Source: Plasmodium malariae
Taxonomy: Eukaryota; Apicomplexa; Aconoidasida; Haemosporida; Plasmodiidae
Length of the DNA: 64,000 bases
Assembly: GCF_900090045.1 (NCBI RefSeq)
Contig: NC_041785.1
Span: 2,333,001 to 2,397,000, forward strand
Reading direction: 5' to 3'
Both the position numbers and the translations under genes were made by a program. Below are positions 34,901-45,135 of the stretch, one piece after another. Every line of letters starts with the position of its first letter. The first letter of the stretch is position 1. Under the pieces are notes generated by a model that did no database searches, had not been told where the DNA came from, and worked only from the letters and a program-made list of their open reading frames with translations.

Positions 34901-37269
34901 AATTTTTTTTTGACATAAAATTATGTATCCTGATAAGTAAGCAGGGGGATAGCTGCATAGGTAGTACAAACATTTCGGGTTTTTGCGAATGCCCACTTTC
35001 TACCTTATTCTATTATTTCGATAGCAGGGGGTGCTTGTTGATGATAGACTTGGGAGAAGCTAGTGTAGTGGGAGAAGCGAGTGTAGTGGGAGAAGCGAGT
35101 GTAGTGGGAGAAGCGAGTGTAGTGGGAGAAGCGAGTGTAGTGGGAGAAGCGAGTGTAGTGGGAGAAGCTAGTGTAGTGGGGGTAGCAAATGTAATGGGAG
35201 AAGCGAGTGTAGTGGGAGAAGCGAGTGTAGTGGGAGAAGAGGGAAGACCAGAGGGGATAAAGAATATCCACAGTGATGAAACTGCAGAGCAAACTAGCAG
35301 CAATTCGGGGGTAATAGAAGAGAGGGGGAAAGGAGTAGGTATAAGTATTGATAGAGAAAAATGCGTAGTGCAAAACAAATTAGATGGTAATATTTTGGTG
35401 CAGACGTCTCATGAGGAGTCTATTACAGTAAAGAGGAGTACAACTGACAATAGTAACATGGCTAGTCACAAAAAAAATGGGAAAAAAAAAAGTGAAGTGG
35501 GTGAATTAAATGATGAGATAAAAAAAAAAATATTAAAAAAAATTGAAGAGAGAATAAAGCCCAAACTGATTTGTTATTATGCTTCTGATAATTATGATTT
35601 AAAAAAATTTTTAAAAAAAAAAGTTAAGAACAATAATCCAAATAATAGTACCTCGTTTCATTATATGTCTTATGAAAACGTAATAAAGGAATTCATATTA
35701 TTGAGTGAGAGATGGCCAAAAATATATTTAAAAAAAATAATGAATGATATAAAAACGAGGAAGCAAAAAATGAAAAATGAAATATACTTAATAATTTTAG
35801 AAAATGTTTTAAAACATTCAAGTAGTTACTTATTTTCAAATATTATTTTGTGTAATATACCTCTTTTAAATGACTTAGATGAATATGTGTTGAACAGATT
35901 TTTTAATTTAATTGAGTTTAAAAAAATAATTTATTTTGTTCATTATACCAAATCGGAACCATTAACATGTGAAGGTACACACCCTCTAGTTTTCAATGAA
36001 GATAGAATAATTCTGAACAGTAGTCCAAAGGCGGGTACTAACTTTTGTTTAGAACCTAGCATGGAGAATGATCAATGGAGTAACAGCGATAATGTTGATG
36101 AAGACGGAAAATTCATTCTAGCTAAAGAAGCTAGCAACAATTGGAGCACCAGAATGGGCAGTGATATGAACAGGTCGATGAACGAACAAGTCATACACGG
36201 AGGTGACAGAGGTGTATGTGAAGCAGATCCGAGTAATAATAATGGTAAACAAGGGGTGGGGGAAAAGAATGAAGAAGGGAATAATACCCCGCCAAACGAC
36301 GAAGTAGGAAGTAGTGAAGAGGGAAATAGCGAAGGGGAAAAAGGACGGCACAACAGCAGCAACCGCTCAAGTAGCAATGGGCAAAAAGAACAGCATAACA
36401 GTAGAGACCGCTCAAATAGCGATGAGATAAAACAACAATATAACAGAAAAAGCGAGAGAGTAAAAAAGTTGTTCATGCAAAAATACTCGGACGTTGAACA
36501 GAGCACAATATATATAAATAAAAAGATGCCACGTAACACTGACAGTTTGTACTTCCCCCAAATAATCCTTGTGTTTATTCCGCAAAATGAACAATTACAA
36601 ATGTATATATCATCACTGTTATGTTCTAATTTAAAAAATTATACGCCTATTAATACAGCGAGCCTGATTCGTGAAGAGATGATTAAGGCAAAAATAAAAG
36701 GTAAATTTCAGAGTTTTCAGAGAGGAAGGGAGGAAGCACAGGAAAGGGGAAAAATCGTTAGCAGCATTAGTACTACCACTACTGCTACTAGTAGTAGTAC
36801 TACTGTTGACGAAAAGGAGATTCGAATGCGCACCTTTCATTCCTTGTTTGAAAAAATAAAAAGTGCAGACAGTAACATATTGTTAACAGGTTTTCCAGTT
36901 GTAATGAATAAAAACGATAATGAAAGTAGTAACGATAATAGTAATAATGAAGATTGGAACCGTGCTAATGGTACCCCTGATAGTGGTAACCATAACTGCT
37001 GTAATAATAATATGAGTGATTACTTTTACCAACTGAACTTTTTAAAAATTTTCAAAATTCATGGCATCATATCTCTTCTATTTGATGATAACTATTTGAA
37101 AAGTATTTGCCCTTCGCCTGAAAACATTTCTATAGACAAGTATAACGAAATAACAGAGCTGATGCATAAAGATCTATATCACAAACATAAATTCTATTCT
37201 GACAAAATAGGCAATCATGAGAACCTAAAACACGCGCTTGAGGTGGTTAAAACGTTCTTTTCTAAGTAG
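30339..37269 (+). CDS. Multidomain NDK x3 / DPY30-like / adenylate-kinase-like x5 protein
   Basis: Seven exons: 30339-30395, 30730-30804, 31165-31355, 31527-31806, 31993-32041, 32200-32342 and 32500-37269 (stop). Phases agree throughout, giving 1854 residues. NDK1 (about 3-140) lacks the ATP lysine (IFPD) and has Phe (residue 122) where the catalytic His should be. NDK2 (about 148-283) keeps LKPD and RNAV|H, the active His (residue 266) being the first codon of exon 7. NDK3 (about 291-412) has no His. A DPY30/RIIa-like helix pair follows (about 448-478, ELKPNEDSAISWISKWL). Then come five adenylate-kinase-like modules at about 554-675, 753-866, 961-1081, 1288-1414 and 1618-1854. They are recognised by LLGKKIEYTKRKYKHLT, NYIVTGF, YFVFSNFPCNL, NIILCNIPLL and NILLTGFP, and all lack the GxxGxGK P-loop. 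A GEASVV repeat sits at about 1116-1179. Ciliary NME and AK proteins combine these domains, so a male-gamete axoneme role is inferred. The exon 5 donor (GTTCGG) is unusual. Confidence 0.85.
30540..30725. repeat. Degenerate 15-bp repeat in intron 1 of the NDK/AK gene
   Basis: Variants of tatgttcacacg recur about ten times inside the first intron (30396-30729), producing spurious ORFs rich in Tyr-Val-His. Confidence 0.7.
35047..35240 (+). repeat. In-frame 18-bp coding repeat (GEASVV)
   Basis: About ten copies of the 18-bp unit ggagaagcgagtgtagtg encode GEASVV repeats inside the NDK/AK protein, between the third and fourth adenylate-kinase-like modules. One unit is diverged (VANVMG), and copies vary mainly as gct/gcg. 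Confidence 0.95.
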
Positions 37270-37543
37270 AATTTTGTTAATAGTGTAGTTTTATTTTGTT
37301 AATTTTTATTTTATTTATTTTGTTTTCTACTCGCATATGTGTTTTTGAGCATACTTTAGTTGTTTTACTATGGGAGGATTTTTTCCTTAAATATGTTAGG
37401 CATTTTGCCCCTTCGCTTTGCGTTTCACTTTGCCTGTTCATTTTGTGCTTTTATCTTTCGATTTGTATTATTTTTCATATTGTTAGCTCCGGTGCGCTTC
37501 ACTTAAATTTGCTATAAAAACCCAACTCCAATAAAAATGGTAA

Positions 37544-37574
<31 letters not shown>

Positions 37575-38479
37575 TAATTGAAATGCATAGAAGTTATCTG
37601 ACAGCAATGACTAAACTGCGGCAAATGAGTAATTCTCATTTTTTGAACTGATTAGTCTTTTTATTATTTTTATCATCCGTTTGACTTTTCTCTTTAATGG
37701 GGCATTTTATCGACTATCATTTTTTTTTTTTTTTTTTGTTCGTATGATGTAGTATCGTTGTTCATTTGAAATATTCCCGTATAACAATTGGTGTACTCGG
37801 AAGCGTAAATAAATAAATGTACATATATATATATATATATAAATGTTTATGTGTGCATGCATGTATGATACAGGGAGATATATTTACGCAATGCAGTATA
37901 TTTGAACACAATCCATTTTCCTATTTAAAAAATTATATGATTTTTTTTTTTTTTTTTTTGACTTGTATTTTATATCACAAATTAGCAATCGATCATATAT
38001 ATGTATCTTGTTAATAAATTTTTGCCCTCATTTTTCACCAATTTGTGCATGTATTTTTTTGGGAGACAGCATGCTGCGCACTTACAGTAAAGTGAGCATT
38101 TTGCTTTTTCATTGCAATTTAGTTCAGCCTATTATTTTGTTTTATTCAACTGCGTTATATTCAGCTGCGTTATGTTCAGCTGCGTTATGTTCAGCTGCGT
38201 TATATTCAGCTGCGTTATGTTCAGCTGCGTTATATTCAGCTGAGTTATATTCAGCTGGTTATATTCAGCTGTTATATTCAGCTGCGTTATATTCAGCTGA
38301 GTTATATTCAGCTGCGTTATATTCAGCTGCGTTATATTCAGATGAGTTATATTCAGCTGCGTTATATTCAGCTGAGTTATATTCAACTGCATGATATTCC
38401 ATTGCACTTTATTTTATTTTGTTTTATTCTTTTGGTCGTGTATCTGTTGAGTCGCATTAGCAAGAACATTATTGAAGTG

Positions 38480-38516
<37 letters not shown>

Positions 38517-38790
38517 AAAGCTTTTTTGTGGCAATACGCAGAGGAGACATGTTAGTATGTGAGTGTGAGTAATTGAAGAAATAAATGAACAAACAAGAAT
38601 AGGAATATACACGTGTATAAATATATACACTGCATAAAATGTAAAAATATATAAAGACATAATCGCATGCACATATGAACGTGTGAATGTATTGACATAT
38701 AAATGTAATGTACGAGGATACAACTACACCAATAATACAAACGTTCGAATGTGGTATCCCCACTAGTGATTCAAGGAAAACATATCTTAA
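37270..38790. other. Intergenic region between NDK/AK gene and CABLES-like gene
   Basis: Contains poly-A at 37543-37571, poly-T runs at 37720, 37940 and 38480-38513, and the 15-bp array at 38140-38395. No gene was seen. Both flanking genes point right, so this holds a 3' UTR and a promoter. Confidence 0.6.
38140..38395. repeat. 15-bp minisatellite (ttatattcagctgcg)
   Basis: About 17 copies of ttatattcagctgcg with a/g variants and two shortened units, which shift frame. The long ORFs across it on both strands are repeat artefacts (Tyr-Ser-Ala, Gln-Leu-Asn-Ile-Thr). Confidence 0.9.
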
Positions 38791-40575
38791 ATGAAAGAGT
38801 GCGAATACTTTTCTATTTATGACGAATTTTTTAAAGATGCAAAAAATTTCCTGAACACTATCACTGAAACAAATGATAATGGGCCAGATAGTAGTAGCAG
38901 CGGTGAAACAAGTGTAGATGACAAGGATGGCAATTGTATATTGAAGAAGGGAAAAAAGGAAAAATTTCTTGATTTTCACCTGGACATTGAAAACAACAAG
39001 GTCGTATGGCACGAGGGTATTATTAACGATAACATCAATGATGGTAGTTGTAGAGGTAGTAGTAGAGGTAGTAGTAGAGGTAGTGGTAGAGGCAGTAGTA
39101 GAGGTAGTGGTAGAGGTAGTAATAGAGGTAGTGGTAGAGGTAGTAATAGAGGTAGTGGTAGAGGTAGTAGTAGAGGTAGTGGTAGAGGTAGTGGTAATGG
39201 CAGTAGTAACGGCAGCTGTACCAATGTTACTGATAGTGAGTTGAACAAAAACGGATTCAATCCAATGTACCCCTCTTTGAATAGAGAGGCACCGAAAATA
39301 TTACTCTGTTACGGAAAGAGCCATAATATGTGTTTGTCATACAAACTTTATTACGATAATATTAATCAAGAGTCCACAAATGTAAATTATTCCTTGTCTA
39401 TATTCAGAAAAAAATTTTCTACTTATGATTATAAGGCAAAGGAATATAATTTAGAAAAAAAAAATGAAAATAAAATAAAAAGTTTTTTGTTTAGATTAGC
39501 ATTTTGGAAAAGGAGAGCACGTGAGGAGGATCTTCTTTTTATGGACGATGGAAAGAAACAAATAAAATATGATGGAAACAATATAACATATGAACATACG
39601 GAAGCTCGTATGAGGAAAGATAAATATTACAATGCGGATAGGAGCAGTAATGAAGTAGTTATAGATCACCATCACAATCGTCATCTACATTATGAACATC
39701 ATCGTCCGCATTATCATGATCGCGGCAATAATCATGGTAATAAGAAAAAAGTAAAAGACGGACTGGATGAGGAAAAAAAAAGACTAACTTTCAACGAGTT
39801 GAAAAAAAAAAAAAAAAAAAAAAAGAAAGGGAAAAAGATAAGGAAAAAGTGAAAGAAAAAGAAAAAGAAAAGGAAAGAATAAAGAAAAAAGGAGTATCTT
39901 ATGAATATTTATTAACCCCAAGTAAACATGAGTATGATGCATTTTGTTTATTTAATCCACGATTTAAACAAGGAAAACACCACACAGTTATGTTTCTGCA
40001 GAGTTATAATGTATCCATTATTCCATTTGTTAAACCAAAAAAATTAAAAGAAGAAGTGAATGAATTATTTAATGAAATAAATCCATGGATTGATAAATCA
40101 TTAACTTTATCAAAATTAAGGAATTTGAAAATTGACATTTTTAACTTAATAAATAGTATCCCAGAGATAGACATTTCTACCATATCCTGTGCATGGGTAT
40201 TTTTTGAAAGATTAGTAATAAAAGGGTATGTTCATAAATGTAATAGAAAATTATATGCAGCTACTTGTCTTATTTTATCCTTGAAGTTTTATCAACATGA
40301 TGATATTCAAATTTTGGAAAAGTTATTAATCTATATTCAAAAGTTAGATAAGAAAGAAAATTTAACGCCATCTTTAATATTTTCAGTCGAGTTTTTAGTT
40401 TATCGTTTACTCGATTTCTCTCTACAACATACCTATGAAAATATTCGAGCCCACATACATCAGTACTTGGAATCAAAGGTTAGTTAATACCAAAAATTAT
40501 AAGGTGTGTACACTTTTATATATAGAATAACGTGTCTCTTTAATTTAGAAAAAAAAAAAAGAGAAGGCTTAGAAA

Positions 40576-40607
<32 letters not shown>

Positions 40608-40947
40608 ACGGTATGGTTTTTCCATAACTATAGAGTGAAGCCTTATGTTGATAAGAAAATTTATGTGCACATGTAGAAGCATTTCAGTGGGAATGTTTGT
40701 AAATGCTCACACATAGTTTTATGGCACATTACTATGGCGATATGTTTTTTTCTCCCTGCGCGCCGTCTTCCATTTCGTCTTCCATATTTTCCATTTAGTC
40801 ATCCATTCCCATTCCCATTTCTACTTTTACTTTTACTTTTACTTTTTTTTTTTTTTTTTTTTTTACGCGCAGGAATTAAAGTTTGAAGACGTATATGGTA
40901 TTAGTGAAGACGTGTACATATGCTCAAACTACTGCAAGGAATCATAA
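38791..40947 (+). CDS. CABLES-like cyclin-box protein, frame break at a 23-A run
   Basis: ATG at 38791 opens about 337 codons. A run of 23 A (39802-39824) then ends in the wrong frame, and one more A (or two fewer) joins it to the downstream frame (from 39825, EREKDKEK), which reads on to 40478. A GTTAGT donor and an acceptor at 40872 lead to a last exon 40873-40947 ending in TAA. The downstream part matches the cyclin-like box of CABLES (CDK5 and ABL1 substrate) proteins: LTLSKLRNLK, then AWVFFERLVIKGYVHKCNRK and LYAATCLILSLKF. The N-terminal half holds a Gly-Arg-Gly-Ser repeat (about residues 85-140), Lys-rich sequence and a His-rich tract (VIDHHHNRHLH). CABLES proteins bridge cyclin-dependent kinases and regulators, and a cell-cycle role is inferred. 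The break is most simply a homopolymer length error. Confidence 0.8.
39040..39205 (+). repeat. In-frame GRGS-coding repeat
   Basis: Repeats of agaggtagtagtagaggtag encoding Arg-Gly-Ser-Ser/Gly units within the CABLES-like protein. Open on both strands, but only the plus frame is part of a gene. Confidence 0.9.
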
Positions 40948-41151
40948 TCCTTAGTTTCCTTTCCAAATGGTATTCGACTGCTTTTGCACTTATTTTGTGT
41001 AGCGACCGTCCTACCTATAGTTCTATTGCGTCCTTTATTAATGAGGGATATGCGGCCTCGTTATACCGCTCGCTATACCTGCGCATCACCCCCCAATTTA
41101 TCAGTTATCACTTCCCACGTCTTTTGCGCTTTAAAATAGTAAGAGCCCAAA

Positions 41152-41628
41152 ATGGATGAACAAGAAAAGGAGGGGAAAAGAAAGGAAAGCACCTACAAAT
41201 ATTTAAACTCAGATGAAATAAATAATTTGGAGTACATTTTCAATAAAGTAAAAAAAAATAAAAATGAAAATGTATCTATTCAGAATTTACAAAAATTTCT
41301 CCTGAACAGTCATAATAAAGATATATGCGAGGATTTGCTAGACTTTTTTCATATATATGGTAGTACTATAAGCTTAGATGATTTTCTAAATTGTCTTAAT
41401 TGTGATATAAATGAATTCAAATCGAAAGAAAAAATGAAAAATTTATTTGAGTTGATAGACACAAATAAAAGAGGTTTTATATCGTATAAGAATTTCATGG
41501 AGGCAGCCAAGGAGTTTGAAAATGAGTTTAACGAACAGACGCTAAAAAATATATTTAACATAATTGACCTGAGCAACAGCGACAGGATGCTTTTCGAGGA
41601 CTTCAAGAACTCCATATCAAACATTTAG
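41152..41628 (+). CDS. EF-hand protein of the calmodulin/centrin type, degenerate loops
   Basis: Single-exon ORF, 158 residues, ATG at 41152 (MDEQEKEGKRK), TAG at 41626-41628, only 204 bp past the CABLES-like stop. The length and the spacing of four helix-loop-helix units fit calmodulin/centrin/myosin light chain relatives. The third unit reads LFELIDTNKRGFISYKNF and the fourth NIFNIIDLSNSDRMLFEDF. In both, the 12-residue loops keep Asp at position 1 but lack the usual acidic residue at 5 and Glu at 12, so calcium binding is doubtful. The first two units are even less canonical (DFFHIYGSTISLDDFL). A structural or light-chain-like role is therefore as likely as calcium sensing. The start is the first ATG, and the N-terminal 15 residues are a charged extension. 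Confidence 0.85.
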   Translation: MDEQEKEGKRKESTYKYLNSDEINNLEYIFNKVKKNKNENVSIQNLQKFLLNSHNKDICEDLLDFFHIYGSTISLDDFLNCLNCDINEFKSKEKMKNLFELIDTNKRGFISYKNFMEAAKEFENEFNEQTLKNIFNIIDLSNSDRMLFEDFKNSISNI

Positions 41629-42787
41629 CTGCACGCACATACGTTCCCGCTCGTTTGTTTGAGTAGGAGCTTGTGTTTGTGTATGTACATGTGTATGTAC
41701 CTGTGTATGTACCTGTGTATGTACCTATGTATGTACCTGTGTATGTACCTGTGTATGTACCTGTGTATGTACCTGTGTATGTACCTGTGTATGTACCTGT
41801 GTATGTACCTGTGTATGTACCTGTGTATGTACCTGTGTATGTACCTGTGTATGTACCTGTGTATGTACCTGTGTATGTACCTGTGTATGTACCTGTGTAT
41901 GTACCTGTGTATGTACCTGTGTATGTACCTGTGTATGTACCTGTGTATGTACCTGTGTATGTACCTGTGTATGTACCTGTGTATGTACCTGTGTATGTAC
42001 CTGTGTATGTACCTGTGTAATGATTTTTTATTTTTTATGTTTTTCTTCGTACGTTTTTCTTTTTATATTTGAATTCTTTTCTTTTTTTTTTTCCTCCTCT
42101 GCATATCGATACCGCAGAACGGCCAATCGTTGAGCCACGTCAAAAACATACGACATTTTCCTCCATCAACTGGCAAAATTCACTTTCTTATTTTTACAGT
42201 TCGCTTCAAGGCGACCGCAAGGCAGTATATATGTGCATATGCCTATGTGGGTATGCAAATGTATAAACATGCGTACGTTCTTCTACGAATATATATGTAC
42301 CCACATACATACCCCCCCAAAATATATACATATATATATACGCATTATGCACTTGTGCGAAGAGATCAAGTGCGCAGACATATGATCATTCGCTTACCTG
42401 TGCGTGAAGGTTATACGACACAGTTGGTCGTACACTGTTAAGGGGTACAGCACGCTAAGCCGAGTTTTTTTACATAAAAAGATTAAAAAATTAAAGGCCA
42501 AAAATTTCCGTAAGTCGTGGCAAAATGAAAGATTAAAAAATGGAAAAAAAAAAAAAAAAAAAAGGAAAAAAAAAAAAAGGAAAAAAAAAAAAAGAAAAAA
42601 TAATATGAACGAATTTCAAACTGATGTTAATTCTGGTTATGTGAAACGCACGAGTAAATTTTTTTTTTTTCTTTTTTTTATAAGAGAAAAAGTGGGAAAG
42701 GGTTTTCTATAAACAGTTATGAGAAGAGTACTCGGAACAGTCGAGTGAATGGTGCCTGCCGCTATTCCCCTTTACGTACCTACAAAG
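41629..42787. other. Convergent spacer with 12-bp array and an unresolved basic ORF
   Basis: Begins with the 12-bp array (41686-42019). From 42115 to 42210 two plus frames are open after an acceptor-like TACCGCAG, and from 42404 a frame of basic residues (RHSWSYTVKGYSTLSRV, then LHKKIKKLKAKNF) runs into Lys-coding poly-A near 42541-42600. I could not assemble these pieces into a phased gene with an ATG start and recognise no family. It may be UTR of the EF-hand gene or a small, unrecognised spliced gene. Confidence 0.35.
41686..42019. repeat. 12-bp minisatellite (tgtatgtacctg), about 27 copies
   Basis: Almost perfect 12-bp array just after the EF-hand stop codon, with one c-to-t variant unit near the start. 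Open in two plus frames (Tyr-Leu-Cys-Met and Val-Tyr-Val-Pro repeats) with no sign of coding selection. Confidence 0.95.
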
Positions 42788-45099
42788 TCATTTATTGTGA
42801 AACCAAATGGGTGTAAGGAAAGATCCATCCTGCTCATTAAAACCCTTATGACTTAGTTTAGGTCCTTGCTTACCTCTAGGTTGAGTAGCATAGGATTTAA
42901 TACATGGTCTATTTTTATTATGAACAAAAATAAAGGGATGTTGAATAAGTGATTCGGCAGTAGGTCTTTTTTTTGGATTTTTGTCTAAACATAAATTTAA
43001 AAAATCTTTAAATTCTGGTGATAATTTATCTATTAAATCTTGTTTTACATTTTCACAAAACAATTGACTCCAATGATAATCCTGTATTCTATTCATGATA
43101 ATATTTTCTCTTTCTTCATTTGTTGAACCAAATGGAGGTCTACCAAATTTCAATTCAAAAGCTAAAATTCCAAGGGTCCATATATCTGTTTTTTGATCAA
43201 ATTCACCAAAATTTTGTTTCTTTTTTTGATGCCTTGCACATTGTTCAGGAGACCAATAATCATGTGTTCCTCTATAATGGGATATTCCTTTTTTTTTATG
43301 TTTTGATCCTATATGTGCTGATAAACCAAAATCAGCTAGCTTACATTTTTCTTCATGATTCACTAATACATTTTCTGGTTTCAAATCCAAATGTGCTATT
43401 CTTTTATCATGGCATGTCCTTATAGCCCATATTATTTCAAATAGCATCTCAGCTACTTTTTTTTCAGCAAAAGGTCCATGTTCATTCAAATACGTAAACA
43501 AATCGCCATTCGAACAATATTCCATAACGAAAAATACATGACTGTTCGTGTGAAACCACGTGTACATGCTGCACGAACGTATAAGACATGAACAAGACAA
43601 GTGACACAAATAAGATAAGTGGCATGAACAAGACAAGTGGCATGAACAAGACAAGTGGCATGAACAAGACAAGTGACATGAATAAGACAAGGCATGAACA
43701 AGACAAGTGGCATGAACAAGACAAGACATGAACAAGACAAGCGACATGAATAAGACAAGCGACATGAATAAGATAAGCGACATGAATAAGACAAGCGGCA
43801 TGAACAAGACAAGCGACATGAAAAGACAAGCGACATGAATAAGATAAGCGACATGAATAAGATAAGCGACATGAATAAGACAAGCGGCATGAACAAGACA
43901 AGCGACATGAATAAGACAAGCGACATGAACAAGATAAGCGACACAAATAAGATAAGCGGCATGCATAACACGTGTAACATATCTCTTTAACAATCTTTTT
44001 TTCGTACCATGCTATATGTGGGTGTTTTAAATGAGCCTGCAATTCTATTTCCTTCCTTAGCAATGCTTCCTGTGTACTCCTTACGAGAAGAAGGAGAAGA
44101 AAAAAAAAAATAATATAGGAATTACGACAAAAGAGGTGAGGTAACACAAAGGGAAAGAAGTAAAAGGAACGACAAAAGAGGTGAGGTAACACGAAAAAGG
44201 GGAGGAAAAAAAATCTGCGTATTTAAGTATCTGTAACTGACTGCGCACAGAGAAATGTTCTCATATGCAACTTTCTGAACAGTGCAGAAAATGTAAAGGA
44301 TTTGTTTGAAAGCATTTTACTTAACTAGATGAGACTTCGATATACACTTCAACACGCAAATAAAGTTTGTCCTCCTTTCACAAGCTAAGAAAACGCTACC
44401 ATGTGCCCCATCCCCCTGAACGTTGGAAAAGGTATCAAATAAAAAACTTAAAAAAATAAGTGAAATAGCAATAAAAGATTTTAGCCATTCTGGTCATTTC
44501 AGCAGTTTTGGCCTTTATGGCCATTTCCATTTATTTATGAATGAAGATGTGTTTTCCTAGTGGTATAGAGGGCATGCAGTTTGTTATATGTGAGGATGAA
44601 CATATGTATGTATGTACGTATGTATGTATGTACGTATGTATGTATTTATGTACGTATGTATGTATTTATGTACGTATGTATGTATTTATGTACGTATGTA
44701 TGTATTTATGTACGTATGTATATATGTATGTTTATATGTATGTATGTATGTACGTACGTATATATGTATGTTTATATGTATGTATGTATGTATATATGAA
44801 TGTATGTATGTATGTATATATGAATGTATGTATATATGTATGTGTATATGAATGCATGTATATATGTATGTATATATGCGTGTGTATGTGCGCGCATGCA
44901 GGGTTGTGTAGGTTACTAAAAATCCAGCTATGTCAAAGTCTTTTAAGCTGAAGGTGAAGGAGTGCAGGCTGCTTTTTAAGGCCATGTCTCTGCATGTGGC
45001 CTTGATTGGGCTGCTAATTGAGTCGTTCATCTCTTTGCTATAGCGAATACTTACGCAAAAAAAATAAAATAAATACGTATGTACATATACATAAGCACA

Positions 45100-45135
<36 letters not shown>

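Noticed and set aside
40920..41159. 79-codon ORF between the CABLES-like and EF-hand genes
   Set aside because: It overlaps the CABLES-like last exon in another frame and the EF-hand start. The 204-bp spacer is less AT-rich than usual, but the frame has no recognisable domain and both neighbours are well supported.
43482..44192. ORFs running through the kinase intron minisatellite
   Set aside because: The flanking coding pieces are joined correctly only when the minisatellite is spliced out; Aurora alignment is then continuous.
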